DNA of 64,000 nucleotides from Szabonella sp046295215 (GCA_046295215.1 JBKBNP010000011.1:1-64000); one strand, 5' to 3'; shown: positions 43,356 to 52,484, counted from the first letter of the stretch. The notes: generated from the letters alone by a model not told the origin. A program made the numbers and translations.

Positions 43356-44369
43356 ATGACCGAACCGAAGGAAAATTCCCTCCCCATCGGCCTTGCCTCG
43401 CCGCAAGGCGCCGAGGGGCGCCCGGTGTCGGAACTGGTCGCACTGGTTCTGGCGCTGGTCTGGGTTGCGGCGGTGGTCGCTCAATTTGCGATGACCTCGG
43501 AAAGCGTGCTGAACGGTCCGCTTTCGATCCTGATGACTCTCCTCGTGGTGTTCCTGCCCTTGGCGCTGATCTGGGGGATCGTGTCCACCGCCCGAACGAT
43601 CCGCGCGTTGCGCGAAGAGGCGGCGCGGTTGCAGGTCGCGGTGGATGCGATGCGCCATGCCTATGTGATGGGCCAGCAGACCGGCACTGCCAAGCCCTCG
43701 GTCGAACGCAAGATCGAGGAAATCGCGGCGGCGCAGAAAAAGACCGAGAGCCAGCTTGCCATGTTCACCTCGCGTCGCGACACGTCGCTGACGGTGCCTT
43801 CGGCGGATCGCAAGGCGGCACTCTCGGTGCCGACTCCCGCGCCCGCGGATGAACAGCCCGCACTGGCGCTTGGCACGCCCGCCGAACATCTGCGCGCGCC
43901 GCTTTCGGTCGCGGATTTCGTGCGCGCGCTGCATTTCCCCGAAAGCCCCGATGACAAGGCCGGGTTCCGCGCGCTGCGTCTCGCGCTGGAGGATCGCAAG
44001 ACCTCGCGCCTGATCCGGGCCGCGCAGGATGTGCTGACCCTGCTGAGCCAGGAGGGCATCTATATGGATGACCTCAAGCCTGAACGCTGCCGCCCCGAAG
44101 TCTGGCGCCGTTTCGCCGCCGGGGAGCGGGGGCGGGCGATTGCGGGGCTGGGCGGCATCCGTGACCGGTCCAGTCTGGCGCTGACGGCGGCGCGGATGCG
44201 CGAGGATCCGGTGTTCCGGGACGCGGCACATCATTTCCTGCGGAGTTTCGACAAGACCTTTGCCGAGTTCGAGGCGAATGCCTCGGATGCCGAACTGGCC
44301 GATCTGACCGAAACGCGCACGGCAAGGGCCTTCATGCTCTTTGGCCGGGTGACGGGCATTTTCGACTGA
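43356..44369 (+). CDS. Conserved membrane protein of unknown function
   Basis: A 337-residue protein with two hydrophobic helices near the N-terminus (LVALVLALVWVAAVVAQF about 28-45 and PLSILMTLLVVFLPLALIWG about 54-74). A helical coiled-coil-like region follows (ALREEAARLQVAVDAMRHAY), then a proline-rich linker and a cytoplasmic domain with KAGFRALRLALEDRKTSRLI, then RAAQDVLTLLSQEGIYMDDL. I recognise it only as a Rhodobacterales-conserved protein; the RNA/phage-like motifs are absent. It lies 39 bp after greA and is convergent with the GNAT gene. Confidence 0.75.
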   Translation: MTEPKENSLPIGLASPQGAEGRPVSELVALVLALVWVAAVVAQFAMTSESVLNGPLSILMTLLVVFLPLALIWGIVSTARTIRALREEAARLQVAVDAMRHAYVMGQQTGTAKPSVERKIEEIAAAQKKTESQLAMFTSRRDTSLTVPSADRKAALSVPTPAPADEQPALALGTPAEHLRAPLSVADFVRALHFPESPDDKAGFRALRLALEDRKTSRLIRAAQDVLTLLSQEGIYMDDLKPERCRPEVWRRFAAGERGRAIAGLGGIRDRSSLALTAARMREDPVFRDAAHHFLRSFDKTFAEFEANASDAELADLTETRTARAFMLFGRVTGIFD

Positions 44370-44438
44370 CCGGCCCGGCCGTCCGGTCCTCAGGCGCTTG
44401 CGGGCTTTCATCCTTCTGACCGTGAATGATGAAGCCCG

Positions 44439-45050
44439 TCATGGCTGAGGAATAGCCCCCTGTGCCTGAAGCGGCCGCACCATCGCATGACTGCCCCGGA
44501 ACCCGAAGACATGTCCGATCAGTCCGATCCGGTCATGGCGCAGCACGACGAACCCCATCCGCTCATAGAGCGCCTTCGCCCGCCAGTTGCTGTCGATCAC
44601 ATCGAGCCGGATCGACTGATAGCCACGCGCCCGGCCTGCCTCGAACACCGCTTCCATCAGCGCGGTGCCAATGCCCTGGCCGCGCGCCTCCCGCGTGACG
44701 CAGATGCCGTCCAGCAGGAACCGCTGGTTTTCGACCTCGCGTTGAAGGTGGCGCAGCAGGGCCGCGCGCCAAGTGCCGCCGACAATCCCGTAAACCGCCC
44801 TCAGATCGGCGCCGTTGCCGCCCGCAAAGGAACCTTCGGGGGATTTGAAGCCCGCAATTCCGACGATCCGTCCGTGGTCATCGATTGCATGAAGGCTGTG
44901 ATCGGGGCGGATCGTGCGCGCCAGAAACGCCAGCGCGCGCGGCTCGGGGCCAAGCACCCGGCCCAGTTTGCCACCGAAGGCCTCCCAGTAAAGTCGTGCC
45001 GCCTCGGGGATCATGGCCTCCGGCAGGCCGTGTCGGATGGTGACGTCCAC
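44439..45050 (-). CDS. GNAT family N-acetyltransferase
   Basis: A 203-residue acyl-CoA-dependent transferase. The CoA-binding motif A reads FLLDGICVTREARGQGIGTA, then LMEAVFEAGRARG; motif B is DSNWRAKALYERMGFVVLRH. The start is GTG at 45050 (VDVTIRHGLPEAMIPEAARLY), 5 bp after the upstream lipoprotein stop; an ATG further in would truncate the fold. The substrate cannot be inferred. Confidence 0.85.
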   Translation of the reverse strand: MDVTIRHGLPEAMIPEAARLYWEAFGGKLGRVLGPEPRALAFLARTIRPDHSLHAIDDHGRIVGIAGFKSPEGSFAGGNGADLRAVYGIVGGTWRAALLRHLQREVENQRFLLDGICVTREARGQGIGTALMEAVFEAGRARGYQSIRLDVIDSNWRAKALYERMGFVVLRHDRIGLIGHVFGFRGSHAMVRPLQAQGAIPQP

Positions 45051-45055
45051 GCGCG

Positions 45056-45670
45056 CTATTGCAGGCGCGGATCGCCCGCCTGCACCAGAAGGACACCGTG
45101 ATTGTCGTCGGTGTCGTCGTCGGTGAACACCTTGGTGCGCACGCCCGGTATCCTGCCGAATGCGGTCATCAGGCGGTCGGGGAACCAGGTGGAGGACAGA
45201 TGTTCGAAGCCGGGCAGGCCGCGCAGGATCGACGAGGTTGCGATGGTGCATTGCGCCTTGGGCACGGCCCCATAGGCCATGACCCGTTGCAGTGCGAGTT
45301 CCGCCACGGCGGGGGAAACCTCGATCACCTGTTCCACCACATCGAATGTTTCGCGGGCGTGGTAGTCGATGTAGAAATTCACCATGCGCGGGGTCATGCC
45401 GAAATGCACGTCATTGCGTTCGGGCAGGTTGGGGTGATGCCAGGTGCCCGCCGGATCGAACATCACGCGCTGCGAGCCGTTGATCATCAGCGCGGAATGG
45501 GCGCCGCTGCGGTCACGGGTGGCAAGCACGGTGTAAAGCGTGATCGTCGTCGGGCCGGGATGCACATAGCGTGCGGCCTGCACCTGTTCCTCGGGAGCCC
45601 ATTTCGGTTCCGCAGCCCCGCAGGCACCGAGGATCAGAAGTGCCGCAAGGCACAGAAACATACGACGCAT
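45056..45670 (-). CDS. Conserved lipoprotein of unknown function
   Basis: A 204-residue lipoprotein with the signal MRRMFLCLAALLILGACG; the lipobox LGAC puts the lipidated Cys near residue 17. The mature protein has the segments TTITLYTVLATRDRSGAHSA and WHHPNLPERNDVHFGMTPRM followed by VNFYIDYHARETF, which recur in Rhodobacterales lipoproteins of unknown role. The start at 45670 is chosen for the signal peptide; a longer reading adds 10 residues that weaken it. It lies 5 bp before the GNAT gene and is likely cotranscribed. Confidence 0.78.
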   Translation of the reverse strand: MRRMFLCLAALLILGACGAAEPKWAPEEQVQAARYVHPGPTTITLYTVLATRDRSGAHSALMINGSQRVMFDPAGTWHHPNLPERNDVHFGMTPRMVNFYIDYHARETFDVVEQVIEVSPAVAELALQRVMAYGAVPKAQCTIATSSILRGLPGFEHLSSTWFPDRLMTAFGRIPGVRTKVFTDDDTDDNHGVLLVQAGDPRLQ

Positions 45671-45712
45671 CGGGCATCCTTCGGAATTGCCGGCGGGCAC
45701 TGTGAAAGCGGA

Positions 45713-45865
45713 TCAGGCGTTGACGAGCGCCATGAAGATCAGGATGCCGATGGAAATGCCCGCACCCCAGGTCGTCATGCGGATGAAACCCGCAAAGGTT
45801 TTTTCCTGCACATTCACATCCATGCTGCCATGCTTGTGATCGCTGTCGTGCTTGTGGTCGGCCAT
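45713..45865 (-). CDS. aa3-type cytochrome c oxidase subunit IV
   Basis: A 50-residue protein: MADHKHDSDHKHGSMDVNVQ, then EKTFAGFIRMTTWGAGISIG and ILIFMALVNA. The His/Asp-rich N-terminus, FAGFIRM and a single transmembrane helix are the hallmark of the short bacterial subunit IV (as in Paracoccus and Rhodobacter aa3 oxidase). It is a peripheral helix whose removal has little effect on activity. The main oxidase genes are not in the window. Confidence 0.9.
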   Translation of the reverse strand: MADHKHDSDHKHGSMDVNVQEKTFAGFIRMTTWGAGISIGILIFMALVNA

Positions 45866-45950
45866 GTTCTGCATCCCTTTTTGCGGTCGCTTTCCTGCCC
45901 TTTAGCCGATTCACTCCGGCCTGTCACGCAGCTTGGCGCGGCGCGCGACA

Positions 45951-46493
45951 TCACGCCCCGGCAGCCTGATCCGGCTTTCCGGTAGCGGCCTGCTTGCCGC
46001 TGCGCCTGCGCCGCGACGGGGTCTTGCGGCCCCCTTCTTCCAGATCCCGCACAAGGCGGAACCCGATTCGCCGGGCGGGTTCCGCTTCGTCCGCGTTCTT
46101 GGGGGTCGCGATCAGCGCGACGTTGAGCTGTGTCACATGCTGGATGATCTGCATCCGCCGTCCTTCATCGTCGCGCCCGTAAAAGGTGACGATGTCGGGG
46201 TCGAAATAGCCGATCCCCTCGATCCGCAGGACGCCTGCCTCGCCGCCCGCATAGCCCATGGCGATTTCCTGATCGCGGTCGAGTTGTTCCTCGAAATTCC
46301 GCAGGTAGAGGACGAGGCGTTCATAGGCCCATTCGGCAGGGCTTTTCTGGCTGAGCGGCCGGTTGGCGATGGCCTCCGGCAGAGGCTGCTCCTCGACCGT
46401 TTCGGGGGCGTCCGGATCGGAATGGACGACATGGGCCGTCGGCAATGCCGTCCGTTCATGCGCCTCGGCAATCGTTGCGATCTCGTCACTCAT
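45951..46493 (-). CDS. DUF6173 family protein
   Basis: A 180-residue soluble protein. The core KSPAEWAYERLVLYLRNFEE, LRIEGIGYFDPDIVTFYGRD and QIIQHVTQLNVALIATPK matches DUF6173. The C-terminus is a basic, low-complexity tail (RKTPSRRRRSGKQ). It starts inside the last 8 bp of the metallo-hydrolase gene, so it is the third gene of the acyl-CoA dehydrogenase operon. Function unknown. Confidence 0.8.
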   Translation of the reverse strand: MSDEIATIAEAHERTALPTAHVVHSDPDAPETVEEQPLPEAIANRPLSQKSPAEWAYERLVLYLRNFEEQLDRDQEIAMGYAGGEAGVLRIEGIGYFDPDIVTFYGRDDEGRRMQIIQHVTQLNVALIATPKNADEAEPARRIGFRLVRDLEEGGRKTPSRRRRSGKQAATGKPDQAAGA

Positions 46494-47529
46494 ATCGCTG
46501 CCACCTCCACGCACCATCCGTTCCCATGGTCCGGGTGATGCGTCCCTGATGCAAGAGGTGATTGAGATGGGCCACCGCCTCCACCAGTGCGAGCCCATAG
46601 GCGTCGCCCTCGATCTGGCGGCCGAAAACAGGCAGAAAACACTCGGTCGCGCTCTGCTGTTCGGTCAGGTGGTCCAGCAGGCGGGCCAGTGCGCCCTCGT
46701 GATTCTCGATCATCTGGCGCAGGCGCAGGGGCAGGCCGGTGAAGGGCAGCTTGTGACCGGGCAGAACGAGGTGATCGGGCCGCGCATGGGGCAGGAAGCT
46801 GCGGCAGCTTGTCAGCCAGTCAGCCAGCGGGTCGGCCAAGGGCTCGGTCGCGTAGACGCCGATATTGGCCGAGATCGAGGGCAAAAGCTGGTCTGCCCCA
46901 AGGATCAGCGGGCCGTCCACCTGCCAGAGCGTCGCCTGCTCCGGCGCATGGCCGCCGCCCGTTCGCACCAGCCAGTCGCGCCCGCCGAGGCGCAACTGCT
47001 GGCCATCCCTGATGCGCGTGAACCCGACAGGCAAGGGGGCCACCACATCGGCAAAGTTGAAGGGGCGTTCGGTCCGGCGCCTTTCCAGCAGGTCCGGCGG
47101 CATGCCCGCCCCCTGCCAGAAGGCCAGTTGTTCGGCCACCGGGCGGTCCTGTGCATCGAGCGTGAGCATCCTGGCATAGAGCCAGGCGGTGCGGGTGGTC
47201 AGAAGTTCCGCGCCGCGCGACTGGAACCAGCCCGCAAGGCCGATATGGTCGGGGTGGTGATGGGTGACAAGCAGGCGGGCAACCGGCTTTCCCGCCAATG
47301 GCCCCGTCAGCAACGCTTCCCAGATCGCGCGCGACTTGCGGCTGTCAAAGCCGGTATCGACCACGGTCCAGCCATCGGCATCGTCCAGCGCGAAAATATT
47401 GACGTGATCCAGCGCCATCGGCAGCGGCAAGCGCATCCACAACACGCCTTCGGCGATCTCGATGGCCTTTCCGGGTTCGGGCGGGGTTTCGAACGGGTAT
47501 CTTATCCCGCCCACAGGATCGTGTTTCAC
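46486..47529 (-). CDS. Metallo-beta-lactamase-fold hydrolase
   Basis: A 347-residue MBL-fold hydrolase. The metal-binding motif is TSHxHxDH-like LLVTHHHPDHIGLAGW near residue 92, with further ligands in GGGHAPEQATLW and VLPGHKLPFTG. The start is GTG at 47529 (VKHDPVGGIRY), overlapping the acyl-CoA dehydrogenase stop by 4 bp. The family includes glyoxalase II-like and thioester hydrolases; the operon context suggests an acyl-CoA-derived substrate, but this is inferred. Confidence 0.87.
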   Translation of the reverse strand: MKHDPVGGIRYPFETPPEPGKAIEIAEGVLWMRLPLPMALDHVNIFALDDADGWTVVDTGFDSRKSRAIWEALLTGPLAGKPVARLLVTHHHPDHIGLAGWFQSRGAELLTTRTAWLYARMLTLDAQDRPVAEQLAFWQGAGMPPDLLERRRTERPFNFADVVAPLPVGFTRIRDGQQLRLGGRDWLVRTGGGHAPEQATLWQVDGPLILGADQLLPSISANIGVYATEPLADPLADWLTSCRSFLPHARPDHLVLPGHKLPFTGLPLRLRQMIENHEGALARLLDHLTEQQSATECFLPVFGRQIEGDAYGLALVEAVAHLNHLLHQGRITRTMGTDGAWRWQRYE

Positions 47530-49238
47530 GCCGCCAGATCCCCGTCGCTGAGCGCGTAAAGCCCCGATGCCCCTTCGCGCATCTGCTGAAGCAGCCCGGA
47601 ATGGGCGGGGAGCAACCGCTTGACCGCGATCCGGGCCAGCCGGGTGCGGGGGCCATCTTCGCCCTCGGCCATGGCGGCCTTCAGGTGGTAATGGGCGCCA
47701 AGCACCAGCGCGAAGGCCCGCAAGTAGGGCACGGCCCCGGCAAAACGGTCGTTCATCTCCTGCGTGACCAGCCACTCGGTTGCCTCGCGCAGCGATTCGG
47801 CGGCGTTCCAGACAGCGGTGGCCATGTTGGGATATTGCGCGCGCACGGAATGGGCGTTCTGCTCCACCTCCTCGATCAGGCGAAAGGCGGCCTCGCCGCC
47901 ATCCATCATCTTGCGGCCCACCAGATCCATTGCCTGAATCCCGTTGGTGCCCTCATAGATTGCCGTCACCCGCACATCGCGCAGATATTGCGCGGCGCCG
48001 GTTTCCTCGATGAAGCCCATGCCGCCATGGACCTGCACGCCGAGGCTCGCCACCTCGATGCCGGTATCGGTGCCGAAGGCCTTGGCGATGGGGGTCAGCA
48101 GGGCCGCGCGGGCCTTCCAGTCGGCGGATCCGGTTGCGGTGCCCATGTCGATGGCCACGGCACAGGCCAGCGCGATGGCGCGTGCGGCAACGGTCTGCGC
48201 CTTCATTTCCGCCAGCATCCGGCGCACATCGGCATGGGCGAGGATCGTTTCCGCTCCCGGCACCGGGGTCTTGCCCTGCTTGCGCTCCATCGCATAGGCC
48301 AGCGCGTGCTGATAGGCGCCTTCGGCCACGGAAATGCCCTGCACCCCGACCCCGAGGCGGGCATTGTTCATCATGGTGAACATCGCGGCCATGCCCTTGT
48401 GCGGCTCGCCCACCAGCCAGCCGGTTGCGCCATCATATTGCATGACGGCGGTGGGGGATCCGTGCAGCCCCATCTTGTGTTCGAGGCTGACGACCGACAG
48501 GCTGTTGCGTTTGCCGGGGGTGCCATCTGCATCGGGGATGAACTTCGGCACCATGAAGAGGCTGATGCCCTTGGTGCCGGGCGCGCCATCGGGCAGGCGG
48601 GCCAGCACCAGATGGCAGACGTTGCCGGAAAAATCATTGTCTCCCCATGAGATATAGATTTTCTGGCCCGAGATCGCATAGGTTCCGTCGCCCTTCGGCT
48701 CGGCCTTGCTGCGCAGCGCCCCCACGTCTGACCCGGCCTGCGGTTCGGTCAGGTTCATCGTGCCGCACCATTCGCCCGACACGAGCTTCGGGATATAGAG
48801 CGCCTTCAACTCCTCGCTCGCGTGATGTTCCAGCGCCTCGATCTGGCCCTGGGTCATCAGCGGGTTGAGCTGCAGCGAAAGGCAGGCCGACCCCATCATT
48901 TCATTGACGGCGGTGGTCACGGCCATCGGCAGGCCCATGCCGCCGAACTCCGGATCGGCGGCGATGGACACCCAGCCGCCTTCGACGATCGCGCGGTAGC
49001 CCTCGGCAAATCCGGGGGAGGTGCGCACCACGCCGTTTTCCAGCCGGGCAGGATGCATGTCGCCCGCCCGTTGCAGCGGCGACAGCACCGTTTCACAGAG
49101 CTTCCCGGCCTCGGCCAGAACCGCCTCCACCGTGTCGGACGTGGCCTCGGCAAAGCGGTCGGTCGCGGCAACCTGATCGAAGCCCACGACATGATCGAGC
49201 AGATAGCGGAAATCGGCCAGCGGGGCACGATAGGGCAT
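47526..49238 (-). CDS. Acyl-CoA dehydrogenase, long form with C-terminal extension
   Basis: A 570-residue flavoenzyme of the DmdC-like long branch. The N-terminal segment MPYRAPLADFRYLLDHVVGF is the extra domain of this subgroup. The FAD-binding and catalytic core reads MNLTEPQAGSDVGALRSKAE, YISWGDNDFSGNVCHLVLAR and VHGGMGFIEETGAAQYLRDV, with YEGTNGIQAMDLVGRK near the C-terminus and a C-terminal helical extension after it. DmdC acts on methylmercaptopropionyl-CoA in DMSP degradation; other substrates are equally possible. It heads the three-gene operon. Confidence 0.9.
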   Translation of the reverse strand: MPYRAPLADFRYLLDHVVGFDQVAATDRFAEATSDTVEAVLAEAGKLCETVLSPLQRAGDMHPARLENGVVRTSPGFAEGYRAIVEGGWVSIAADPEFGGMGLPMAVTTAVNEMMGSACLSLQLNPLMTQGQIEALEHHASEELKALYIPKLVSGEWCGTMNLTEPQAGSDVGALRSKAEPKGDGTYAISGQKIYISWGDNDFSGNVCHLVLARLPDGAPGTKGISLFMVPKFIPDADGTPGKRNSLSVVSLEHKMGLHGSPTAVMQYDGATGWLVGEPHKGMAAMFTMMNNARLGVGVQGISVAEGAYQHALAYAMERKQGKTPVPGAETILAHADVRRMLAEMKAQTVAARAIALACAVAIDMGTATGSADWKARAALLTPIAKAFGTDTGIEVASLGVQVHGGMGFIEETGAAQYLRDVRVTAIYEGTNGIQAMDLVGRKMMDGGEAAFRLIEEVEQNAHSVRAQYPNMATAVWNAAESLREATEWLVTQEMNDRFAGAVPYLRAFALVLGAHYHLKAAMAEGEDGPRTRLARIAVKRLLPAHSGLLQQMREGASGLYALSDGDLAA

Positions 49239-49357
49239 GGGTGGTCTCCTCTCCCGGTCGGACGCGCTTGGCAATCGCGTCGCGCGGCCTTAATAGTCTG
49301 ATGGTCCCAAGATTAACCCAAGGGCATCCCCCTTCAAGGCCAACGCTGCGTCACGCC

Positions 49358-50302
49358 ATGACCGAAACCCTGCACCTTTTCCCTGATGCAGAAGGGCTGG
49401 CCCGTGCTGCCGACCTGCTGCGGGCCGGGGGCCTTGTCGCCTTCCCGACCGAGACGGTCTATGGCCTTGGCGGCGATGCCCGCGACGACCGGGCCGTGGC
49501 GCTGATTTTCGAGGCGAAGGGACGCCCTCGGTTCAACCCGCTGATCGTGCATCTGCCCGATCTTGAGGCGGTGGAGCGCGTGGCGGTTCTGGACGACCGC
49601 GCCCGGGCGGTTGCGGCGGCCTTCTGGCCGGGGCCGCTGACGCTGGTCCTGCCCTTGCGGCCTGACGCGGGCATTTCCCCGCTGGTCACGGCAGGGCTGG
49701 AAACGGTTGCGGTGCGGGTTCCGGCGCATCCTGTCGCGCAGGGGCTGCTCCGGGCGTTCGGCGGGCCATTGGCGGCGCCCTCCGCCAATCCCTCGGGCCG
49801 GGTCTCGCCGACCCGGGCGGCCCATGTGATCGAGGGGCTGGCAGGCCGGATTGCCGCTGTGGTCGATGGCGGGGCCTGTGCGGTCGGCGTGGAAAGCACG
49901 ATCCTCGGGCTTGCCGGGGAACCCGTCTTGCTGCGACCGGGCGGCGTGCCGCTGGAGGCGCTGGAGGCGATGCTCGGTCCGGTCGCGACCGGAGGTGATG
50001 CCGCGAAACCGACCGCGCCGGGGCAGTTGCAGTCGCATTACGCGCCAGAGGCCGCCGTGCGGCTGGGGGTGACTGCGGCGGCACCGGGGATGTTGCTGGT
50101 GGGATTCGGGCCGGTGGCAGGGCAATTGAACCTCTCGCCCGGTGGTGATCTGGTGGAGGCGGCGGCGGCGCTGTTCCACCTTCTGCGCGATGCGGACAGG
50201 TTGGCTGATGGTCGCATCATCGGTTTTGCGCCCATCCCCGAAACCGGGCTTGGCCGCGCGATCAACGACCGGCTGCGCCGGGCGGCTGCGCCCCGCGGCT
50301 GA
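49358..50302 (+). CDS. L-threonylcarbamoyladenylate synthase (SUA5 type)
   Basis: A 314-residue YrdC-domain protein making threonylcarbamoyl-AMP for t6A37 in ANN-reading tRNAs. LRAGGLVAFPTETVYGLGGD and KGRPRFNPLIVHL are the YrdC signatures, GPLAAPSANPSGRVSPTRAAH follows, and GVESTILGL leads into a C-terminal SUA5 domain that is longer than in the short TsaC. The start at 49358 is 119 bp from the divergent acyl-CoA dehydrogenase start. Confidence 0.94.
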   Translation: MTETLHLFPDAEGLARAADLLRAGGLVAFPTETVYGLGGDARDDRAVALIFEAKGRPRFNPLIVHLPDLEAVERVAVLDDRARAVAAAFWPGPLTLVLPLRPDAGISPLVTAGLETVAVRVPAHPVAQGLLRAFGGPLAAPSANPSGRVSPTRAAHVIEGLAGRIAAVVDGGACAVGVESTILGLAGEPVLLRPGGVPLEALEAMLGPVATGGDAAKPTAPGQLQSHYAPEAAVRLGVTAAAPGMLLVGFGPVAGQLNLSPGGDLVEAAAALFHLLRDADRLADGRIIGFAPIPETGLGRAINDRLRRAAAPRG

Positions 50303-50377
50303 AGCCGCTCGTCGCTCCCTGTCGGACGCTCCTCACTTGCGACCGGCCAGCGTCGCCTGTCAGGGCTGCACAGAATG

Positions 50378-51382
50378 TCAGTCCCTGTGATCGACCCGCA
50401 GCACGATCTTGCCGATATGTCCGGGGCTTTCGATCCGCCAATGGGCCGCGGGTGCCTCCATCAGCCCGTATTCGCTGTCGAGAACCGGGCGCAAGGCACC
50501 GCGTGCGATCATCGGCCAGACCTGCGCCTCCAATTGCGCGGCGAGTCGCGCCTTCGCAAGATCTGATTGCGGGCGGAGCGTGGACCCGGTGATCGTCAAC
50601 CGGCGGGTCATCACCTCGGCGAAGTTCAACTCCACCTTCGATCCGGTCAGAAAGGCGATCTGCACCAGCCGCCCGTCATTCGCCAATGCCTTGATGTTGC
50701 GGGGCAGGTAGCTGCCTCCGACCATGTCGAGGATCACATCCGCACCGCCGACGCCGCGCATCTCGATCCCGAAATCAACTTCATGGTAATTGATGGCCCG
50801 TTCTGCCCCCAGCCGGAGGCAGACCTCGCATTTCTCCTGCGAGCCCGCCGTGGCAAAGACCCGGGCCCCAAGGGCGCGTGCAATCTGGATCGCGGTGGTG
50901 CCGATCCCTGACGTGCCGCCATGGACGAGAAACCGCTCCCCCGCCCTCAGGCCCGCGCGCATCACCACATTGGTCCAGACAGTGAAACAGGTTTCGGGCA
51001 GGCAGGCGGCCTCCTTCAACGAAAGCCCCGGTGGTATGGGCAGGGCGTGATCGGCCTGGGTCACCGCATATTCGGCATAGCCGCCGCCCGGCAACAGCGC
51101 ACAGACCGCATCACCCTCCTTCCAGCGCGTCACCCCGGCACCGATGGCGGCGACATGGCCGGAACATTCCAGCCCCGGCAGCGGCGAGGCATTGGCGGGC
51201 GGGTTGTAGAGCCCCGCACGTTGCAGCGCATCGGGGCGGTTCACCCCGGCATAGGCCACACGGATCACGATCTGCCCATGACCGGGGACCGGCACCGGCA
51301 CCGAAACCGGGCGCAGCACATCCGGCGCGCCGGGCTGTGCGATTTCCATGGCGAGCATGGCGTCAGGAAGCGGAGTTGTCAT
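50378..51382 (-). CDS. NAD(P)H quinone oxidoreductase (zinc-independent MDR family)
   Basis: A 334-residue medium-chain reductase of the quinone oxidoreductase (QOR/TP53I3-like) subgroup. VAYAGVNRPDALQRAGLYNP is the N-terminal block, GLECSGHVAAIGAGV follows, and the Rossmann segment is LVHGGTSGIGTTAIQIARAL. No catalytic zinc Cys/His set is visible, which is usual for QORs. Divergence of substrate within the family is large. It lies downstream of the COQ9 gene on the same strand. Confidence 0.9.
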   Translation of the reverse strand: MTTPLPDAMLAMEIAQPGAPDVLRPVSVPVPVPGHGQIVIRVAYAGVNRPDALQRAGLYNPPANASPLPGLECSGHVAAIGAGVTRWKEGDAVCALLPGGGYAEYAVTQADHALPIPPGLSLKEAACLPETCFTVWTNVVMRAGLRAGERFLVHGGTSGIGTTAIQIARALGARVFATAGSQEKCEVCLRLGAERAINYHEVDFGIEMRGVGGADVILDMVGGSYLPRNIKALANDGRLVQIAFLTGSKVELNFAEVMTRRLTITGSTLRPQSDLAKARLAAQLEAQVWPMIARGALRPVLDSEYGLMEAPAAHWRIESPGHIGKIVLRVDHRD

Positions 51383-51425
51383 CGAAAGAGCTGTCCTTGC
51401 GGTTTCGGGATCAGTCCGTGGAGGT

Positions 51426-52160
51426 TCAGCGCCAGCGTCCGGGCAGGCCCGCCCCGGGATCCGTTTTTCCTGCCCTGTGCGTTCCTGACATCGCGTCACC
51501 GGCTCTGTCGCAGGCCCGCCCGATGGGACCGGACCGCATCGCGCGGGCAATCGGGTTGTCGCGCAGGCCCGCCTTCACCTTCTCGATCCGCATGACATCT
51601 GCGATGCGGCGGTCGAGAAATTCCCAGGTCGCGACCCGCCCGGGACTGTCGTCGCCCAGCCAGTAAAGCACGGTTGCCCCGTAGACGGCCGAGAGTGTGG
51701 CCCGTTTCGAATACCAGTTGAAATCGCGCGATGTGTCGCCAAGCGCCCGCCAGATCGCATCCGCCGTGCCCCAGATCGCCCGCGCGCCTTCGCCCGCATG
51801 GCGCGGCAGCGCAAACAGCGTCGTGCCCCGGCGCACCAGTTCGCGGTCCTCGACAATCTCGAGCCGGGTGCGGATGGCATGGGCGACCTTTTCGCTGTAG
51901 CGCAGGCCGGCAAGGTCGGCGCTGGCCAGCCGTTCGGCCATCTGCCTGTCGCCAGCCCGGTGAAACTCCAATGCAAGGTCCACCCCGCCCCGTGGAAACA
52001 GCGCGCGGGCAAGCCCCTCCGCCACGCCCGACTCGCGGATCGCCGCACGAAAGGTCGCTTCGGACCAGCCGTCGAATGGAACATGGAGCAGCGCCGCGTC
52101 GAGGATCGCCGCACGCACGGCCTCCATGGCTTCAGGCTGGTCGGCTTCGGAATGCTGCAT
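51426..52160 (-). CDS. COQ9 family protein
   Basis: A 244-residue TetR-like-fold protein of the COQ9 family, a lipid-binding partner needed for the COQ7 hydroxylation step in ubiquinone synthesis in eukaryotes and probably in alphaproteobacteria. ILDAALLHVPFDGWSEATFR is the diagnostic N-terminal block, with SRDFNWYSKRATLSAVYGAT in the C-terminal half. The start at 52160 (MQHSEADQPE) is chosen because an earlier start includes non-family sequence. Divergent from rpsU. Confidence 0.92.
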   Translation of the reverse strand: MQHSEADQPEAMEAVRAAILDAALLHVPFDGWSEATFRAAIRESGVAEGLARALFPRGGVDLALEFHRAGDRQMAERLASADLAGLRYSEKVAHAIRTRLEIVEDRELVRRGTTLFALPRHAGEGARAIWGTADAIWRALGDTSRDFNWYSKRATLSAVYGATVLYWLGDDSPGRVATWEFLDRRIADVMRIEKVKAGLRDNPIARAMRSGPIGRACDRAGDAMSGTHRAGKTDPGAGLPGRWR

Positions 52161-52232
52161 GGGTAATGCTCCTTCTTCCTTGCGTCGGTGCGGGTGGACA
52201 GGCCCCCCCCAGTTTGTTATAGGCCGCGAGCC

Positions 52233-52277
52233 TGCACAATCGTGCAAATTCTAACTTAGGAAGGTGGTGACAACCAC
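52233..52277 (+). promoter_or_regulatory. rpsU leader with two small inverted repeats
   Basis: tgcac-aatc-gtgca (52233-52246) is a perfect 5-bp inverted repeat, and gtggt-gaca-accac (52264-52277) is another lying directly between the SD (aggaagg, 52258-52264) and the rpsU ATG. The second could pair and expose or hide the start codon region. Regulatory function is inferred. Confidence 0.35.
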
Positions 52278-52484
52278 ATGCAGGTCAGCGTTCGTGACAA
52301 TAACGTCGAACAGGCCCTCCGCGCCCTGAAGAAAAAACTTCAGCGTGAAGGCGTGTTTCGCGAAATGAAGCTCAAGCAACATTTCGAAAAGCCCTCCGTC
52401 AAAAAGGCGCGGGAGCAAGCCGAAGCCATCCGCCGTGCGCGCAAACTCGCGCGCAAGAAGGCGCAACGCGAAGGCGCGCTCTGA
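52278..52484 (+). CDS. rpsU: 30S ribosomal protein S21
   Basis: A 68-residue, very basic protein of the small ribosomal subunit. MQVSVRDNNVEQALRALKKK at the N-terminus and a Lys/Arg-rich tail (RRARKLARKKAQREGAL) identify it. S21 helps base-pair the mRNA SD with the 16S 3' end. The gene is monocistronic with a terminator at 52537. Confidence 0.97.
   Translation: MQVSVRDNNVEQALRALKKKLQREGVFREMKLKQHFEKPSVKKAREQAEAIRRARKLARKKAQREGAL

Noticed and set aside
43356..44369. Assigning this membrane protein to a known transporter or kinase
   Set aside because: Two helices and a coiled-coil segment without any catalytic or transport motif; left as unknown function.
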